Source of the DNA: Pelagomonas calceolata
Lineage: Eukaryota > Sar > Pelagophyceae > Pelagomonadales > Pelagomonadaceae
DNA: 64,000 bases
Direction of reading: 5' to 3'
Assembly (NCBI GenBank): GCA_918797485.1
Contig: CAKKNE010000005.1
Coordinates: forward strand, 2,356,001-2,420,000
Both the position numbers and the translations under genes were made by a program. The notes beneath the pieces are model-generated. The model had not been told where the DNA came from, searched no databases, and saw only the letters and a list, made by a program, of their open reading frames with translations. Numbering within the stretch: the stretch's first letter is position 1; each line of letters starts with the position of its first letter. Positions 30,301-39,262 of this stretch are shown one piece after another.

Positions 30301-33300
30301 GGGCCACGGCCAATGGGGATGTACTATTAGGGTCCTTGGCGACTAATAAGAGATCGGTACAGGGCGCGACGACCTCGTCGACCTCGTCTTGCGCGCACCT
30401 CGACGTCGCGAGCTGCCCCAACAAAACCCCCAGTGCCTCAAAGGCCTCCGGGGCCGCGGCGTTCGAACTTTTAACGTCATCGTCATCAACGGACTCCACG
30501 ACTAACGCTTGGTTCGGCGCGAGCCAGCCCTTGGACAAGAGACCTAAAGCACACGCGCGCGCGCGCGGCGCCTTGGCCTGGCCGCACCTTTCTAGGATAG
30601 CCCTCGCCACGCGGCCCGCATCTCTTCTATCCCGCATGCACGCTCTAGCACCTCTTCTCGTTCTCACTCGTCGATAGGCCTGGGCCAGCGCTTCGGCCGT
30701 CGAACCGACTTCCGAATCGGACGCCAGGTCCAACGCCGCCCTACTAAGCCACACGGCACAAGCTCGAGAACGCGACGGAATCCGCGCCTCGGAGTCGCGC
30801 TCGACCGTCTTCACGGGCTGCGGGAGGAAGCCGTCGTCGCTGTCGGAATCCATCAAATCGTCCTTCTCTCTCGTTTGTTGCACCGGAGCATCCCGCGACG
30901 CCCTAGCTGCCCCGTAGTTGTCGACCTGGTCTGTGACCTTGTCTCCTAAGTTGCTCAGGTTCGTCTTCAATAATTGGGAAGGGGCCGTCTCTCTTATTGT
31001 AGACGCGACGCTCGCTAATACTCTCGCTGAATCAGCGTACGTGTCCAATTCTAGCAGTGAATCTTCATCACCATAATCCCAGGCCTTTTCTAGATCCTGT
31101 AACGCTCGTCCGACGTCCAGATCCAGATTCCGCGCCCTCTGAGCGTCGCCGCCACACACTCTTAGTTTTCGCAACCGAGCCAGCGCGAACGCGTTCCGGT
31201 GCCTACTAGAAGCCTTGGCCGCGGCCATGGCTCGACGCTTCCCTCTATCGCGGGGCACCTGCGCGCCCCGCATGGAATGCGCCGCTTTTGCAGATTTGAG
31301 CTTGGTCAGGACCTCGTCGACCAACAGGCCGGCCTCGCGCGCGCCGGGGGCGTGCGGCGGCTCGCCTTGGCCCGGAGTGACTTCTTCAATGGTAGGCAGG
31401 GCCCAGGCGTCTTCTTCATGCTCGTCAGACCCTCTCAAGAGCTCGGGCGCCCGCGGCGGCTTTGTCAGAGGTTGTCTCGGTGCAATCAGCGACGCGACGG
31501 TGTCGACGGCCCGGGATAATGCTACAGACGATAACGCGTCGTCGCCGTAGCACCGCTCGATGACCCGACATAGGAACCGGACTAGGCGCTGGCGCCGGTT
31601 CCGCGGCGGCGCCTCGCGCTCCTCGTCGTCCTCCATCGCATCGTCGTCCTCCTCCTCCACATCATCACTCCCACCAACTAACGACACATCTAAGCGCGTC
31701 TTCGCCGCGAAGCCGTTCACAATGGAACACGCACACGCTGTTGTACGAGCGTCGCCCGTCTCAGTAAAAAGTGGAGAGCTCCACAGCGATGATGCCGCTT
31801 GCTGATCACTTAGACCCTGGGCATCCACTAAACCCAGGCCCAGGCAGCCCGCCGCGGCCGACGTCGCCGCCGCTAAATCCCTTTGAGAAAAGCGCGACCG
31901 CCGTTTTTCACCTAACGCTCGCGCGACGCTTTTCCAGGCCGACCGCCACGCTTCTATCAGTGGAGACGACTCGGCCACATCTAACGCTTGCCGCGACGCT
32001 TCTGCGAGTCGTCGTAAAGCAACTAAAGACCAGGCCCGTTCGTCGGACCGCTGCGTGCCGGCCGACGACGCGTCCAGAGCCGATGACGCCGCTTGGACAC
32101 AATCAGCTAAAACGCGGCACCACTCCACACGCGCTTGCAGCACGTCGTCCGTCGATACGTTTTGTGATGCGGACACGACGGCTACATCACAATCCCACGG
32201 CACACGTTCATCATCATTCGTGGCGGCCGACGCCTCCAGAGCCGCAGCTAACAGTTGCAGGGGCGGCGCCGTCGACGTCAGCGACGCCTTCAGGGCGCGT
32301 TCGGGGCCCGGCTTTTGTGAGGCGTCGTCCCTTCTGGCGGCCGAAGTGATCTCCGCCGCCAACGATGTGAGAGCAGCGCCGTCGACGGGCCAGCCCGGCG
32401 GGGCCCTTGCTGCACACAACGACCCGAAGAGGGCGACGTGGGACCTCATCACAGGTCGGAGAGGGGGCGCCTCGGGCCACCTCCGGTCAATCTGCGGCTC
32501 CGCGCCGAGGTTCGCGGCGGCCCTAGCTTTGGCGTTGCTCGCCGCTAAACGAGCGAGGCGCGGCAGCAGCTTCTTGAGCTCGGGGCCGGCCCTTGAAGCG
32601 GCCGCGGCGACGTAGTCGAAGACCGCGCTCTGCACGGACCGAATGCCCGCCTCGCCTCTACTGGGATCCGTGAGGCGCGCGACGCAGGCCGCGGCGACGT
32701 GGCCGAGACCGTGGCAGCCCCGCGCCGCGAGGCGCGCCGCGTCCGCCGGGGCCCTCGAATGGAGCGCGGCGAGCGCCTGGAAGACCTCTACGGCCGGCGC
32801 CTCATCATCTAATTTCTCCTCGACGTAGAGGTTCCGCAAACACCCAGCGCAGGCCCGCGCGAGCGCCTCGCGCGCGTAGCGGTCGTCCGCCAAGTCCGCG
32901 CCCCGCTCCGCTAATCTACGTAACGCCGCGGCGGCGGCCTTCCGCGCGCCCGCGCGCTCGTGCGGCGGCGGCGCCGGGTCCGGAAATCTACCTCGGGCGA
33001 TGCGCGCCGCCGGCGCGCAGATCCGGCGCGCGGCCTGGCGCCCATCGAGGTTCCGCCCGGCCAAGGCCACGGCCGCCGCTTCAATGGCCTCCGGCTCTCC
33101 TAATAATCTTTCGAGGACGCGGCCGTAGGAGATGCACCAGACCTCGCCGGCCTCGCCATAAGCCGCTGATGAAAAGTTGAGCAGGTCCTCTGCACAGCCC
33201 GCCAACCTTCGCCCGGAAGGTCCGTCCGCGCACCACGACGTGATGCGCTCCACCAGATCGCCTACTTCTCGTCTCGGCGCGCGCCGCGTCTTCTTCGCGG

Positions 33301-33481
33301 CGAGCAAATCGAGCTTGGCGCTTTCGATGCTCTTCTTCACTAACCCGACCCAGCTCGCGTCGGAGAGTTGATTGCGCTTCGCGGGCTCGTCCAACAAAGT
33401 CGGGAGCGCGTCGACGGCCTTCTTTCTTGCGTTCGCTTTGCTATTTTCCAGGTCCTCGATGACGGCATAGACGTTGGCCAT
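24326..33481 (-). CDS. ATM: ATM/Tel1-type PI3K-like protein kinase
   Basis: One uninterrupted frame of 3051 residues, matching the length of ATM. The first two thirds are Ala/Leu-rich helical (HEAT-type) repeats, followed by a FAT region. The kinase domain near the C-terminus has the ATM signature K-R-R-Q-L-V-K-G-N-D-D-V-R-Q-D-A-V-M-Q-Q-V-F. The catalytic loop is GIGDRHVQNIL (Asp about 2878, Asn about 2883) and the metal-binding DFG is in VHIDFGIAFDQG (Asp about 2897). The last 32 residues form the FATC domain (LSVEGQVTHLIAEATD...LFPGWSPW), which matches ATM better than ATR, DNA-PK or TOR. In other eukaryotes it signals DNA double-strand breaks. Acidic inserts (EEEDDDAMEDDEE) and Ser/Asp clusters are scattered. 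Absence of any intron over 9.2 kb is notable. Start at the ATG at 33481, which begins MANVYAVIEDLENSKANARK. Confidence 0.95.
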   Translation of the reverse strand: MANVYAVIEDLENSKANARKKAVDALPTLLDEPAKRNQLSDASWVGLVKKSIESAKLDLLAAKKTRRAPRREVGDLVERITSWCADGPSGRRLAGCAEDLLNFSSAAYGEAGEVWCISYGRVLERLLGEPEAIEAAAVALAGRNLDGRQAARRICAPAARIARGRFPDPAPPPHERAGARKAAAAALRRLAERGADLADDRYAREALARACAGCLRNLYVEEKLDDEAPAVEVFQALAALHSRAPADAARLAARGCHGLGHVAAACVARLTDPSRGEAGIRSVQSAVFDYVAAAASRAGPELKKLLPRLARLAASNAKARAAANLGAEPQIDRRWPEAPPLRPVMRSHVALFGSLCAARAPPGWPVDGAALTSLAAEITSAARRDDASQKPGPERALKASLTSTAPPLQLLAAALEASAATNDDERVPWDCDVAVVSASQNVSTDDVLQARVEWCRVLADCVQAASSALDASSAGTQRSDERAWSLVALRRLAEASRQALDVAESSPLIEAWRSAWKSVARALGEKRRSRFSQRDLAAATSAAAGCLGLGLVDAQGLSDQQAASSLWSSPLFTETGDARTTACACSIVNGFAAKTRLDVSLVGGSDDVEEEDDDAMEDDEEREAPPRNRRQRLVRFLCRVIERCYGDDALSSVALSRAVDTVASLIAPRQPLTKPPRAPELLRGSDEHEEDAWALPTIEEVTPGQGEPPHAPGAREAGLLVDEVLTKLKSAKAAHSMRGAQVPRDRGKRRAMAAAKASSRHRNAFALARLRKLRVCGGDAQRARNLDLDVGRALQDLEKAWDYGDEDSLLELDTYADSARVLASVASTIRETAPSQLLKTNLSNLGDKVTDQVDNYGAARASRDAPVQQTREKDDLMDSDSDDGFLPQPVKTVERDSEARIPSRSRACAVWLSRAALDLASDSEVGSTAEALAQAYRRVRTRRGARACMRDRRDAGRVARAILERCGQAKAPRARACALGLLSKGWLAPNQALVVESVDDDDVKSSNAAAPEAFEALGVLLGQLATSRCAQDEVDEVVAPCTDLLLVAKDPNSTSPLAVALSRKGTARAAQVRAAATAFSTWGDKSGDAAKRLKQSCVRTVVDALVDDAQVCRQAAADGVAALFEAYPAKNHAKVWQTLCSHLPSLDQDREHDAAVCAKKSLLVMGPNNEVNLPSDENNDPDRGIGVDSDDDDDQSISANAAHWRALEATCARCVGVVAGVVNGGATDRALGALVRAATRDTMVSVAGAACARAAKAQGLASAAELLHRRLGAVVAEWCGIDATTGASTGKQAHTLAEFPYAFCGLAPTKRAFAVMASRQAAAPLAAAQDASLRFAAFSTLADLSGLGGDDAGRRHLVGNVAPQVVAGVLLRRAASREDEKESIKLARKNASQRMREFLDRELGGSERCNQFIGSRVHFVASAILEDTHSERVSEALAELASSDHSTTVKMLLQRCNATELVLRSTSLQSVGAILRGACLLEGTNDDTEDTVAIAGVVTAALSHFVRSVATEPEEVSDLLNKVVLRCLSTDAGRRALQPLVATIAVLAGSIARSDNEEDGGWMSIKRCSVSGRDKARKVVEALVMRPHPDLARASALLPSQRFASAGHHNDWDWLALFGDIHRTDPGPLERPRRAFALASLLKQLRLEGGHVSTASLATICASTTNERERSLAADCLGELGGAQSTMNDEPPLQEEDSRFPQSLATLRLRSCRAVARALVDDDPTIAKAALETMRHLSAASDEDVRRSCGDDAHSALVLPFLSDASIRAAALMDEDRHQDRQRRQDDMDMDAGPFDGEIWNQKDEKWSCRVAGALLRGCYPSTGNDALWGACASLASESVPFAALILPGVVYDVVCARAGDSAKGRKAARDLARDALSDHLSDALESGCQRKLACDIASFTRRCELELFVRSTSEERPRKKAKLDPLTIVQSSNGRGNLPYGAPLNIAASLIAQAASQTDAPWTAVLHGELAIDENTRCDQALVKAHALLGDADALDAAQENVEDDDDEDATLARGRARGTWRDVLTDLDASLGSQHKPAVASALRRLGLHHVADGYIDATTTLGAEAAWRSADWAWAPADGATDVDYDGALHGALAAVASRDQAAALKRLENARRLALAPLHRVAVQPIIDDARSKLVSICEVREAAQVSHDGGGLDDMLQRWSQRDASALGCSQGAFSSNAEPALAAREASLRALSVALGDDERTSCDLDAALLDHLASVVSLASSRNSVGTAVAATARAKVVCKSLQRIGKAQHASAPGRIKLLKARVAWSRGESHAALAVARRAVETIPPSDKRMASVRKDALSLCSDWATQNASESSSRVLEAYLRPAVKEASERRKALLALGEYVADMHASLVTRSKTPEWRQARKVASERKRELERLERLYAAVDSVGRKTPRGSGHLSLADTAEAKKIASEAGGRDHLWRQVTILKRECKMDSDQLDALTGRTEAALVESIEALCGVLMGEGACDDLARRAASTLVSLWLGNPDVDASNEQLMKVVRKAPLSRLLAFAPLLYQLSSRLASHGNNFQKTLEALLLQLAKAAPAKTILQLIALANGSRVDAGKGSTAFAKNVEGSERVRVARKLLDGLLRSEQGAVANSLDLLAQCYVDLAMADTKKIQQTYQTNPIPFSVFKANCALDTVAKKLQRSEPPPVITALGSSTSSGSDAPSLSSVVQTFKLTDSGIHRPKIVSCVGSDGLKRRQLVKGNDDVRQDAVMQQVFDAVNNLLERKRRPHGLRVRTYAIVPLAPQAGVIEWVEHTLPFGMYLVPRNEPKGAHERYFPEDLKHTQCRQRLDAIKHTSQSASSTQRKPVNTTQARKRKAFDEVCSRFRPAFRFFFLETCADAKTWLRHRDAYTRSVAANAMVGHVLGIGDRHVQNILIDSKTGEQVHIDFGIAFDQGKTLTMPEVIPFRLSRDVIDGMGCAGTRGAFFSSSVDCMSELRQNYQALTTILDVLIHDPLYRWMLTPGDASRFQREGDSQADRESAAPPDNQAAERALFRVKQKLQGYSDTTHDALSVEGQVTHLIAEATDRDNLCVLFPGWSPWC

Positions 33482-33658
33482 CTTCTTTTTGCGCTGGCTC
33501 TGTGGCTCCCGAATTTGAAATCTATGTGGTCTCGCGGCGCCGCGGGCCGCAGCGCTGGAGCTCTGCCGTCGCTGCGAGTTCTGCTGTGAGTCCGCTTCGC
33601 TGGCGCGACCTCAGGTGCGCGGCTCGGCGCGGTCTCGGGATCGTCCTTGGCGCGGCTT

Positions 33659-33682
33659 GCTAGCGTCCTGTAAGACACTAGC
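33659..33682 (+). promoter_or_regulatory. GCTAGC-type palindromic motif, copy 7
   Basis: GCTAGCGTCCT then GTAAGACACTAGC. It lies in the 347-bp divergent gap between ATM (start 33481, 178 bp away) and the DnaJ gene (start 33829, 147 bp away). No other feature in the gap. Confidence 0.85.
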
Positions 33683-33828
33683 AAGCCAAGCAAGCAGCCA
33701 AAACCACCCAGGCCTTGGCGCGCGAGCACGCTTGCGGCCTGCGGATAGTTTTAAGAAGCATCCTACAGCTATACGCCACTGGTGTGTGGAGCGGACAGCG
33801 GCACGCGTGGGCAGCACCCAAAAGGCAG

Positions 33829-34971
33829 ATGGCTAGCAGCCTCTTTGCGCTGCTCGTGGCCGGCGCGGCAGGCTTCGTCGCGCCACCACGCCGCCGCTGC
33901 GCCGCCGCTCCATCCCTGATGCCGCGCCGCAGCTTCGAGGGCGACCCCTTCGAGATCCTGGGCGTCGGCCCGGACGCGACAAAAACGGAACTCAGGAAAG
34001 CGTTCCGCAAGAAGGCGCTGAAGACGCACCCGGACGTGAACGACTCGCCGGAGGCCGCCGCGGAGTTCGCCAAGATCCAGGGCGCCTACGACACGCTGAG
34101 CGATCCCGACCGGCGCCGCGCCTGGGAGCGGGCCAAGCGGTCGGGCGCGCCGCCGCCCCGGAGTAGTGGTCGCCGGCCCCCGCCGGGCTACAAGCCTCGA
34201 TCGGAGCGGTCGAAGGATTCGTACTGGTCGGGTCCGCCGCCGGGCTACTCGCAGACGCCGTACGGCTACGACGACGCGGGCGGCGACTCCTGGGGCTCTA
34301 TTTTCGGTGATTTACTAAGGGGCGTGGCCTCGAACCCGAAGGGTACGATCCGAGGCGCGGTGAGCGATCTGTTGGATGTGCTGGAGGCTACCGCGGATTC
34401 ATCAATAAACACGGAGTTTGCTACGGAGAAGGAGTGGGCCGCCGCCGTCGCCGACGCCGAGAAGCTCGGGGATAGGCTGGAGAAGATGCTCCGCGACGAC
34501 CTCATTCCGAATTTAGCGGCGGCCAAGGCCGAAGAAAAGGCGGCGCGCGTCGACAAGTCGGCAGATATTGATTTTCTGCTTGAGAAGACGGCTGAGGCCG
34601 CGGGTCTCGACGCGAAGAAGCGCGCGTGCGAAAAGCAGATACGCAATGCTCGTCGCGAGGTCGAGGCGCTGCGGCGCGCCGGGCCGCCCACGGGCTCGTC
34701 GTCTTCGTACCGCTCATCGTCGTCTTCGTCGTCGACGTATCGCTCTTCGCGGCCGTCGTCCTCGTCGACGTACCGCTCGGCGCCGCGGCCGCGCGCGACG
34801 GCGCCGCCGCCGCCGTCAAGCGCTGACAAGCAACGCCGGCTCGATGACGAACTTGAGGAACTAAAAAAGGTGCCGCCGCACAAGCGGCGGCGACCACCGC
34901 CGTCGCCGTCGAAGGAGCGCCGCGTCGACGACGAGCTCGATGCCCTCAAGAAGAAATTAGGCAAGAAGTAA
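33829..34971 (+). CDS. Plastid-targeted J-domain (DnaJ) protein
   Basis: From the ATG at 33829 the protein has 380 residues. It begins with a signal peptide and a phenylalanine-type cleavage motif ([23 protein letters not shown]), the bipartite plastid-targeting pattern of stramenopiles. The J domain (about 35-105) reads [20 protein letters not shown], then [12 protein letters not shown] with the catalytic H-P-D, and a final [20 protein letters not shown]. After it comes a Gly/Pro/Tyr-rich linker, a helical region and a long Ser-rich stretch of SSSYRSS repeats. The C-terminus carries a twice-used motif, R-R-[LV]-D-D-E-L-[ED]-[EA]-L-K-K. It should stimulate plastid Hsp70. No G/F zinc-finger or C-terminal client domain is present, so it is a class III J protein. 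Divergent from ATM. Confidence 0.88.
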   Translation: MASSLFALLVAGAAGFVAPPRRRCAAAPSLMPRRSFEGDPFEILGVGPDATKTELRKAFRKKALKTHPDVNDSPEAAAEFAKIQGAYDTLSDPDRRRAWERAKRSGAPPPRSSGRRPPPGYKPRSERSKDSYWSGPPPGYSQTPYGYDDAGGDSWGSIFGDLLRGVASNPKGTIRGAVSDLLDVLEATADSSINTEFATEKEWAAAVADAEKLGDRLEKMLRDDLIPNLAAAKAEEKAARVDKSADIDFLLEKTAEAAGLDAKKRACEKQIRNARREVEALRRAGPPTGSSSSYRSSSSSSSTYRSSRPSSSSTYRSAPRPRATAPPPPSSADKQRRLDDELEELKKVPPHKRRRPPPSPSKERRVDDELDALKKKLGKK

Positions 34972-34992
34972 CTGTGATAATGCAACATACAC

Positions 34993-37120
34993 TTACGCCA
35001 CCGAGCAGAGGGAGGGGGCACTGGCCGGCGCCGGGGCCGGGGTCTCCGGCGCGTTGGCCTCGGCGATGCGCGCCCTGAGCCAGTCGACCGGCGACAGCCC
35101 CGTTTCCATTGTAATTGGCCCCTGTTGTAATGCATCGAAGAATGCCTGAACGCACGCCGCGGCCGTCTCGTCGTCCAAATCTAAGAGGGACTGCTTAACG
35201 TCGTCGGCCAGCTCGTTACGGTTATAATGAAACGTCTGCTCGAGCGGCTCGAAGGCGGCCGCCAGCAGCGGCCCGCAGGCCATCTCGTGCTCCGACTCGG
35301 CGTCCGAATCCGACTCCGAGTCGCTGGCCAGCTCCATCGCCCAGTGCGGATCGAGAGGGTCGATCGTCTGGCCCGCGTACTGCGGGTCTCCTCCAGCGTC
35401 GCCCTTGTCGCCCACGCACCAACAGACGCAACGCCCCCCTCTCACGGCGTGGTGCAGTTCCAAGCGTAGGTCAGGGAGCGCTCGCGAGATCGCCATCAGC
35501 GCCGCGCGACGGCGGTTTAGCTCTTCCGTCGACACTTCTTCGAGCGGCATAGTCCCCTCCTGCGTCAACAGGCAGACCCTGCCTTCCAACGAGTTCTCGT
35601 CCTCGTCGTCCGCCTCGAAACTGGGGGCGTACGGACCGGAGAGGCACGTGAGCCGGAGCTTTATGAGGCGCAGCGTGCGACACGACTGCATCGACAGAGG
35701 CAAGTCCTCGAGCCCGTAGTTCGCCGTCAGGTCCAACACGACGAGCGGCAACTCCCCGATCCACTCGGGTAGCACCTGGATCTCGCATTTGTCCAAATCT
35801 AGCTTTCGTAGCAGACGGCAGTCGCGGAGGGCCCGCGGGAACGCGTCGATGCCCAACAAGTGGTGGCCGTGGAGATCGAGGGACTGGAGCGTCGCGCTCG
35901 CCGACGAGAGCAATCGTTCTAACGGGTCTGCGAACTCGTACTCCTCGTGCGAGGCCACGAAGTCCTCGTGCTCGAAGGGAATTTGCAGGGTGAAGACCTC
36001 GAGTGCGACGCCCTGTAACGCGTCCGCGTAGGAGTGGATGGGCGCTAAGTAACCGTGCACGCGCTTCAGATTCGGGAGCTGTCCAAGCCAGCTCGGGCAG
36101 TGCGCGGACCCCAGATGCACTTCCTCCAATTGCGTCAGCTGCCGCAGGCACGCGAGCGAGGCGTTGCAGTTTCTATCGTCGTGGCGAAATATCCTCAGCG
36201 AGCGCGGGAGGCAGTCCTCGTCCCGATCCCATGGATACGCGTTCGCTTGGAAGTCTGTGGTCGAGACTTGTAGCTCTTCTAGAGGCAGGGACCGCAGCCA
36301 GTCGGGCATGTGCTTGATGTCGCACTCGTCGAGACTTAGCACGCGCAGCCGCGGCATGGACGCGATCGCTCGGTGCAGCGTGTCGGCGCCCGCGACTGTC
36401 TCAATGGTGCTCGCCCTCGTCGTCGAGCCTAAACTTTTCGGACGTGACGTTCAGCCGCTCGACGCCGCAGAAGCGCTGGCCGAAGTCGGCCGGCAAGTCC
36501 CAGTCCGTTCGCACGGTGATGCACTTCAGGGAGCTGTAGGGGGCGGCGTCGCGCCACGCCGACGAGACCTGGCGGACCAGCGCGAGCGTCTCGAGGCGGT
36601 CCCGCGTCCATCCCGCGCCGCAGTCAGCGAATCGCCGCGGCTGCGCCACGAGCGCGGCGTCCTGCTCGATGGAAAGACCTTCGTGGTTGATGTGGTACGC
36701 CGTCCTCCCGTCCCAGCCCTCGAGGAGGAAACCGAAGATCAGTCTAAGGATGTCCGCCGACGCGTGATGGTGCAGCCGGGCGGCGCGCGCGGACGGCAGC
36801 GCCGCGTCGTCGACGGCGACGTGCAGCGTACGAGCGTCGGGCGGCGGCGGGCGGCGGCGCGCGCTCTTGGCGCCCGCGTAGGCCTCGAGGTAAGTCTTGA
36901 GCGCCCTGGCGGTTTCGCGCGCGCCGTGCCAGTCCGGCCAATTGCCAATCGCCGCCTGGCACTGCGACTCGGCGGTGACCCAGTCTTCGCGGTCGAGCGC
37001 GTCGTTAATCTCCTCGAGGGCCTCGACCATCGCGGAGCGCTCGCGGGCGTCGCTGCGCCAGGAGTTGATGTCCTCCCGCATCATCTGTGCCTCAAAGAAG
37101 TCGTCGTCACCAGGGTCCAT
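34993..37120 (-). CDS. F-box-like/leucine-rich-repeat protein (reading frame shifts near 36.4 kb)
   Basis: Two overlapping frames look like one gene. The upstream frame (37120-36401, start MDPGDDDFFEAQM) has a helical N-terminus and an F-box-like segment (SADILRLIFGFLLEGW ... LVRQVSSAWRDAA). The downstream frame, open from about 36450, has leucine-rich repeats: MPRLRVLSLDECDIKHMPDWL, LEEVHLGSAHCPSWL, LQSLDLHGHHLLGID, LRKLDLDKCEIQVLPEWI, LVVLDLTANYGLEDLPLSM. The repeats continue seamlessly from VERLNVTSEKF in the first frame. A 49-nt intron (36448-36400, donor GTCACG, acceptor TTGAG) would join them, but its donor and acceptor are weak; a one-base frameshift is the alternative. The C-terminus is acidic with Cys-rich RCVCWC. 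Such proteins usually act as ubiquitin-ligase receptors. Convergent with DnaJ, 21 bp apart. Confidence 0.7.
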
Positions 37121-37651
37121 AATGTGGGTGTGGGGGTTACTACGTTGTTCCGGCGCCTCAGCCGCACGCGCTGCGCCAGCGTTTCGGTTATCGCTGCGAG
37201 TTGTAGTTGGACGACTTGTAACTTGACTTGCACAGCTATGTGGCTCCGCACACAGTCCAAAAAAGCGGCGCCGCACCCGCTTGTCCTAGTGTGTCTAGGC
37301 CGCTCTCGGTCGCCTGCGGGAAGTCGCGGGACAAGTTGATTGAACGGGCGAACGTTGCACATTGTTCGGGGGGGTTTGCCGAGGCGGTTCTGCTTAGAAG
37401 GAGGTACGCTGTTATGAAAGAAGCGGCCCGCGCCCGCCGCCGATGAATCGGCGACGCGCGGTGTCTCCCCCCCAGGGGCTCCGCCCACTAGTCCTAGTAC
37501 CGTAACATCGACTAATAATCGTGCCGTAATTACGTAAAAAATAGTTATCAACACATCTACATTCCCACCGCAGCTCATCTCTTCGCCGCCGCCGTCGCCG
37601 CGCGCGTCCGCAGCCAGCCCGGCGGCCACTCGTCAGAGCCGCCACGGCCAC
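37121..37651. other. Intergenic region with a gene-fragment duplication
   Basis: A 531-bp gap upstream of the F-box/LRR gene and downstream of the transporter. Apart from the duplicated ORC6-like 3' fragment (listed separately) I see no gene. There is no GCTAGC palindrome; the closest text (ACTAGTCCTAGTACCG near 37488) does not fit. Confidence 0.5.
37571..37634 (-). repeat. Duplicated fragment of the 3' end of the ORC6-like/BRCT gene
   Basis: About 65 bp resemble the last codons and stop of the gene ending at 39263: read on the minus strand it gives D-E-W-P-P-G-W-L-R-T-R-A-A-T-A-A-A-K-R-stop against D-E-R-P-P-D-R-L-R-T-R-A-A-L-T-A-A-K-R-stop. Same orientation, 1.7 kb away, directly after the stop of the transporter gene. 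Probably a local partial duplication with no function of its own. Confidence 0.7.
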
Positions 37652-38940
37652 TTATGTCCGCGTATAATAGACATACGCGCCCGACAGCATAACACAGAAC
37701 GCACACAGTACGAAGACGGAATTCGGGAAGATCCACTTCTCGCCGAGGTCGTCGTCCCGGGTCGCGTAGAACAATATCAGACCGAAGGCCCAGACCAACA
37801 CCGTTCGAAAGTTCTTCCAGACGTTGCGCGTCATGGACGAGGTGACGCTCGTCGCCATGATGTTGAAGACGCCCGTGAGCGTGAACAGCAACGTGAGCCC
37901 GACCATGGCTCCCGCCTTCGACGGCGACGCCGCGATCGCGTCCCTCGTGGCGGACGGCGACTCGCCGAAGCGACGCGCGAAAAGCAAGTACAGCGGCACG
38001 CCGAAGAGGAGCCCGAACAAACCTTCCATGCCCAACAGCAGCGTCGCGGGGAACGCGGCCTCGTGCATGAAGAGCTCCTCGGTCCTGTGTGGAAATTAAA
38101 TTTCAGGCGCCACGCCATCGACGCAATGTCGTTCCCGTGACTGCGTCTGCTCGATGACGAGGAGATTGATTTCCACACTGCCTCTGACATGTCCTGAATC
38201 ACCGACATGACGCATTGGCCGACGATAAGGACGTCGCCGATCCACGCGTGGCGACCCTTTTCTTCTTTAGCAGAATTACGATTCGCGAGCCGCACCAGGA
38301 CCAAGCCAAGAGCCACCACAACTACACCGACCCAGCGCGACCAGGAAATGCGCCGCTTGCGGATGCAGCGCGCCGCGACGACGCTCAGGAGCAGTTCGAG
38401 ACCGCTGATGAGCATCTCGGCCATCGATGCGGCGACGTAGATGAGCGAGCCCCAGCGCATGGCCGAATTGCAGAGGTTGAAGAAGCCCGGAACGACGGGT
38501 TTGAGGTACCAGGGTATCGCGTGGACCCACGTCACCGTCGCCGCGTTGTGCGACTCGGTGGTCAGACCCGTGGGCGACCCGCTTCGACGTCTCTCTGGTG
38601 TTTTCTCTTCGTCCTTGGCTTCTACTACAGGCGCCTTCACCTCGTCCTCCATGGCGCCGGGGCACTCGTCGTCCGCGTGCATAGGATTCGGGACCACGTT
38701 TCGCGTCGGGAGCTCGATCGAGACTTTTTTGTAGCGCGGCCGTCGTCGCGCGGGCGGCGGCGACGACCGTCGAGAGACCAGGTACACGACCAGGGACAGA
38801 CCCTGACCCGTCAAGTAGAGTAGCGTGACGAACAGCGGATTCCGGAAGCCCAGATCATAGAACAGCTTCACGGCTACACTGCGGCTGGCGCCGGTGATGA
38901 CCATGCACGCCAAGACCAACGAGACGCGCAGGGAATACAT
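37652..38940 (-). CDS. SLC35F6-like (drug/metabolite or UAA family) membrane transporter
   Basis: Exons 38940-38177 and 38084-37652 give 398 residues with about ten hydrophobic segments. The start is a signal-like first span (MYSLRVSLVLACMVITGASRSVAVKLFYDLGF), typical of SLC35F family members, with G-A-S-R-S/T at the end of helix 1. Later parts read VVVVALGLVLVRLANRN and VIQDMSEA-VT-EELFMHEAAF, then LLLGMEGLFGLLFGVPLYLL, matching Q-x-V-x-E-E-K-F ... G-x-E-G-x-F-G in SLC35F6. A cytosolic insert (about 65-125) is Arg/Pro-rich and acidic. Substrates of this branch are poorly known; lysosome or mitochondrion are reported locations in animals. The intron is an introner element which adds four codons (A-V-T-E). 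Confidence 0.85.
38085..38180 (-). mobile_element. Introner element (intron of the SLC35F6-like gene)
   Basis: A 96-nt element. Termini are CAGTGTGGAAATCAAT and TTTAATTTCCACACAG, near-perfect inverted repeats. The core GCGTCGATGGCGTGG is shared with the other copies. The flanks GTCAGAGG and GACCGAGG match at 6 of 8 positions. The intron itself is 38176-38085; removing element and one duplicate restores M-S-E-E-L-F, the family consensus. Confidence 0.9.
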
Positions 38941-39192
38941 TTTTCAATCAGAAATCAACGCAGCATCCGCATACTGCCATCCGCAGCGCTTGTGAGCCCT
39001 AGTCCGCGCGCGCACAGCGCGCAGCGCTGCATGAGTTGCAGTGCAGCAGCTGGCAGCGCTGATTTTGCTCGCCGAGAGCTGGGCTGGTCACGTGTAACCA
39101 CTGCGCACTGCTCACCAGGATGTGCTATAACACAGATAGCACAGCAGGGCGATAGGATCGCTGCGACACGTGCAGTTCGTCGGCTAGACATC

Positions 39193-39215
39193 CTAGTGTC
39201 TTTACAGACGCTAGC
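39193..39215 (-). promoter_or_regulatory. GCTAGC-type palindromic motif, copy 8
   Basis: Plus strand: CTAGTGTCTTTACAG then ACGCTAGC. It lies 253 bp upstream of the transporter start (38940) in a 322-bp gap whose other side is a 3' end (39263). Nothing else seen in the gap. Confidence 0.85.
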
Positions 39216-39262
39216 AAGTCAAAGGTAGTACGTCAAACAATTACACAACTCCCCTCGACAGC

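Noticed and set aside
37480-37520. ACTAGTCCTAGTACCG as a palindromic motif copy
   Set aside because: Lacks the GTAAGACA core and the GCTAGC arm.
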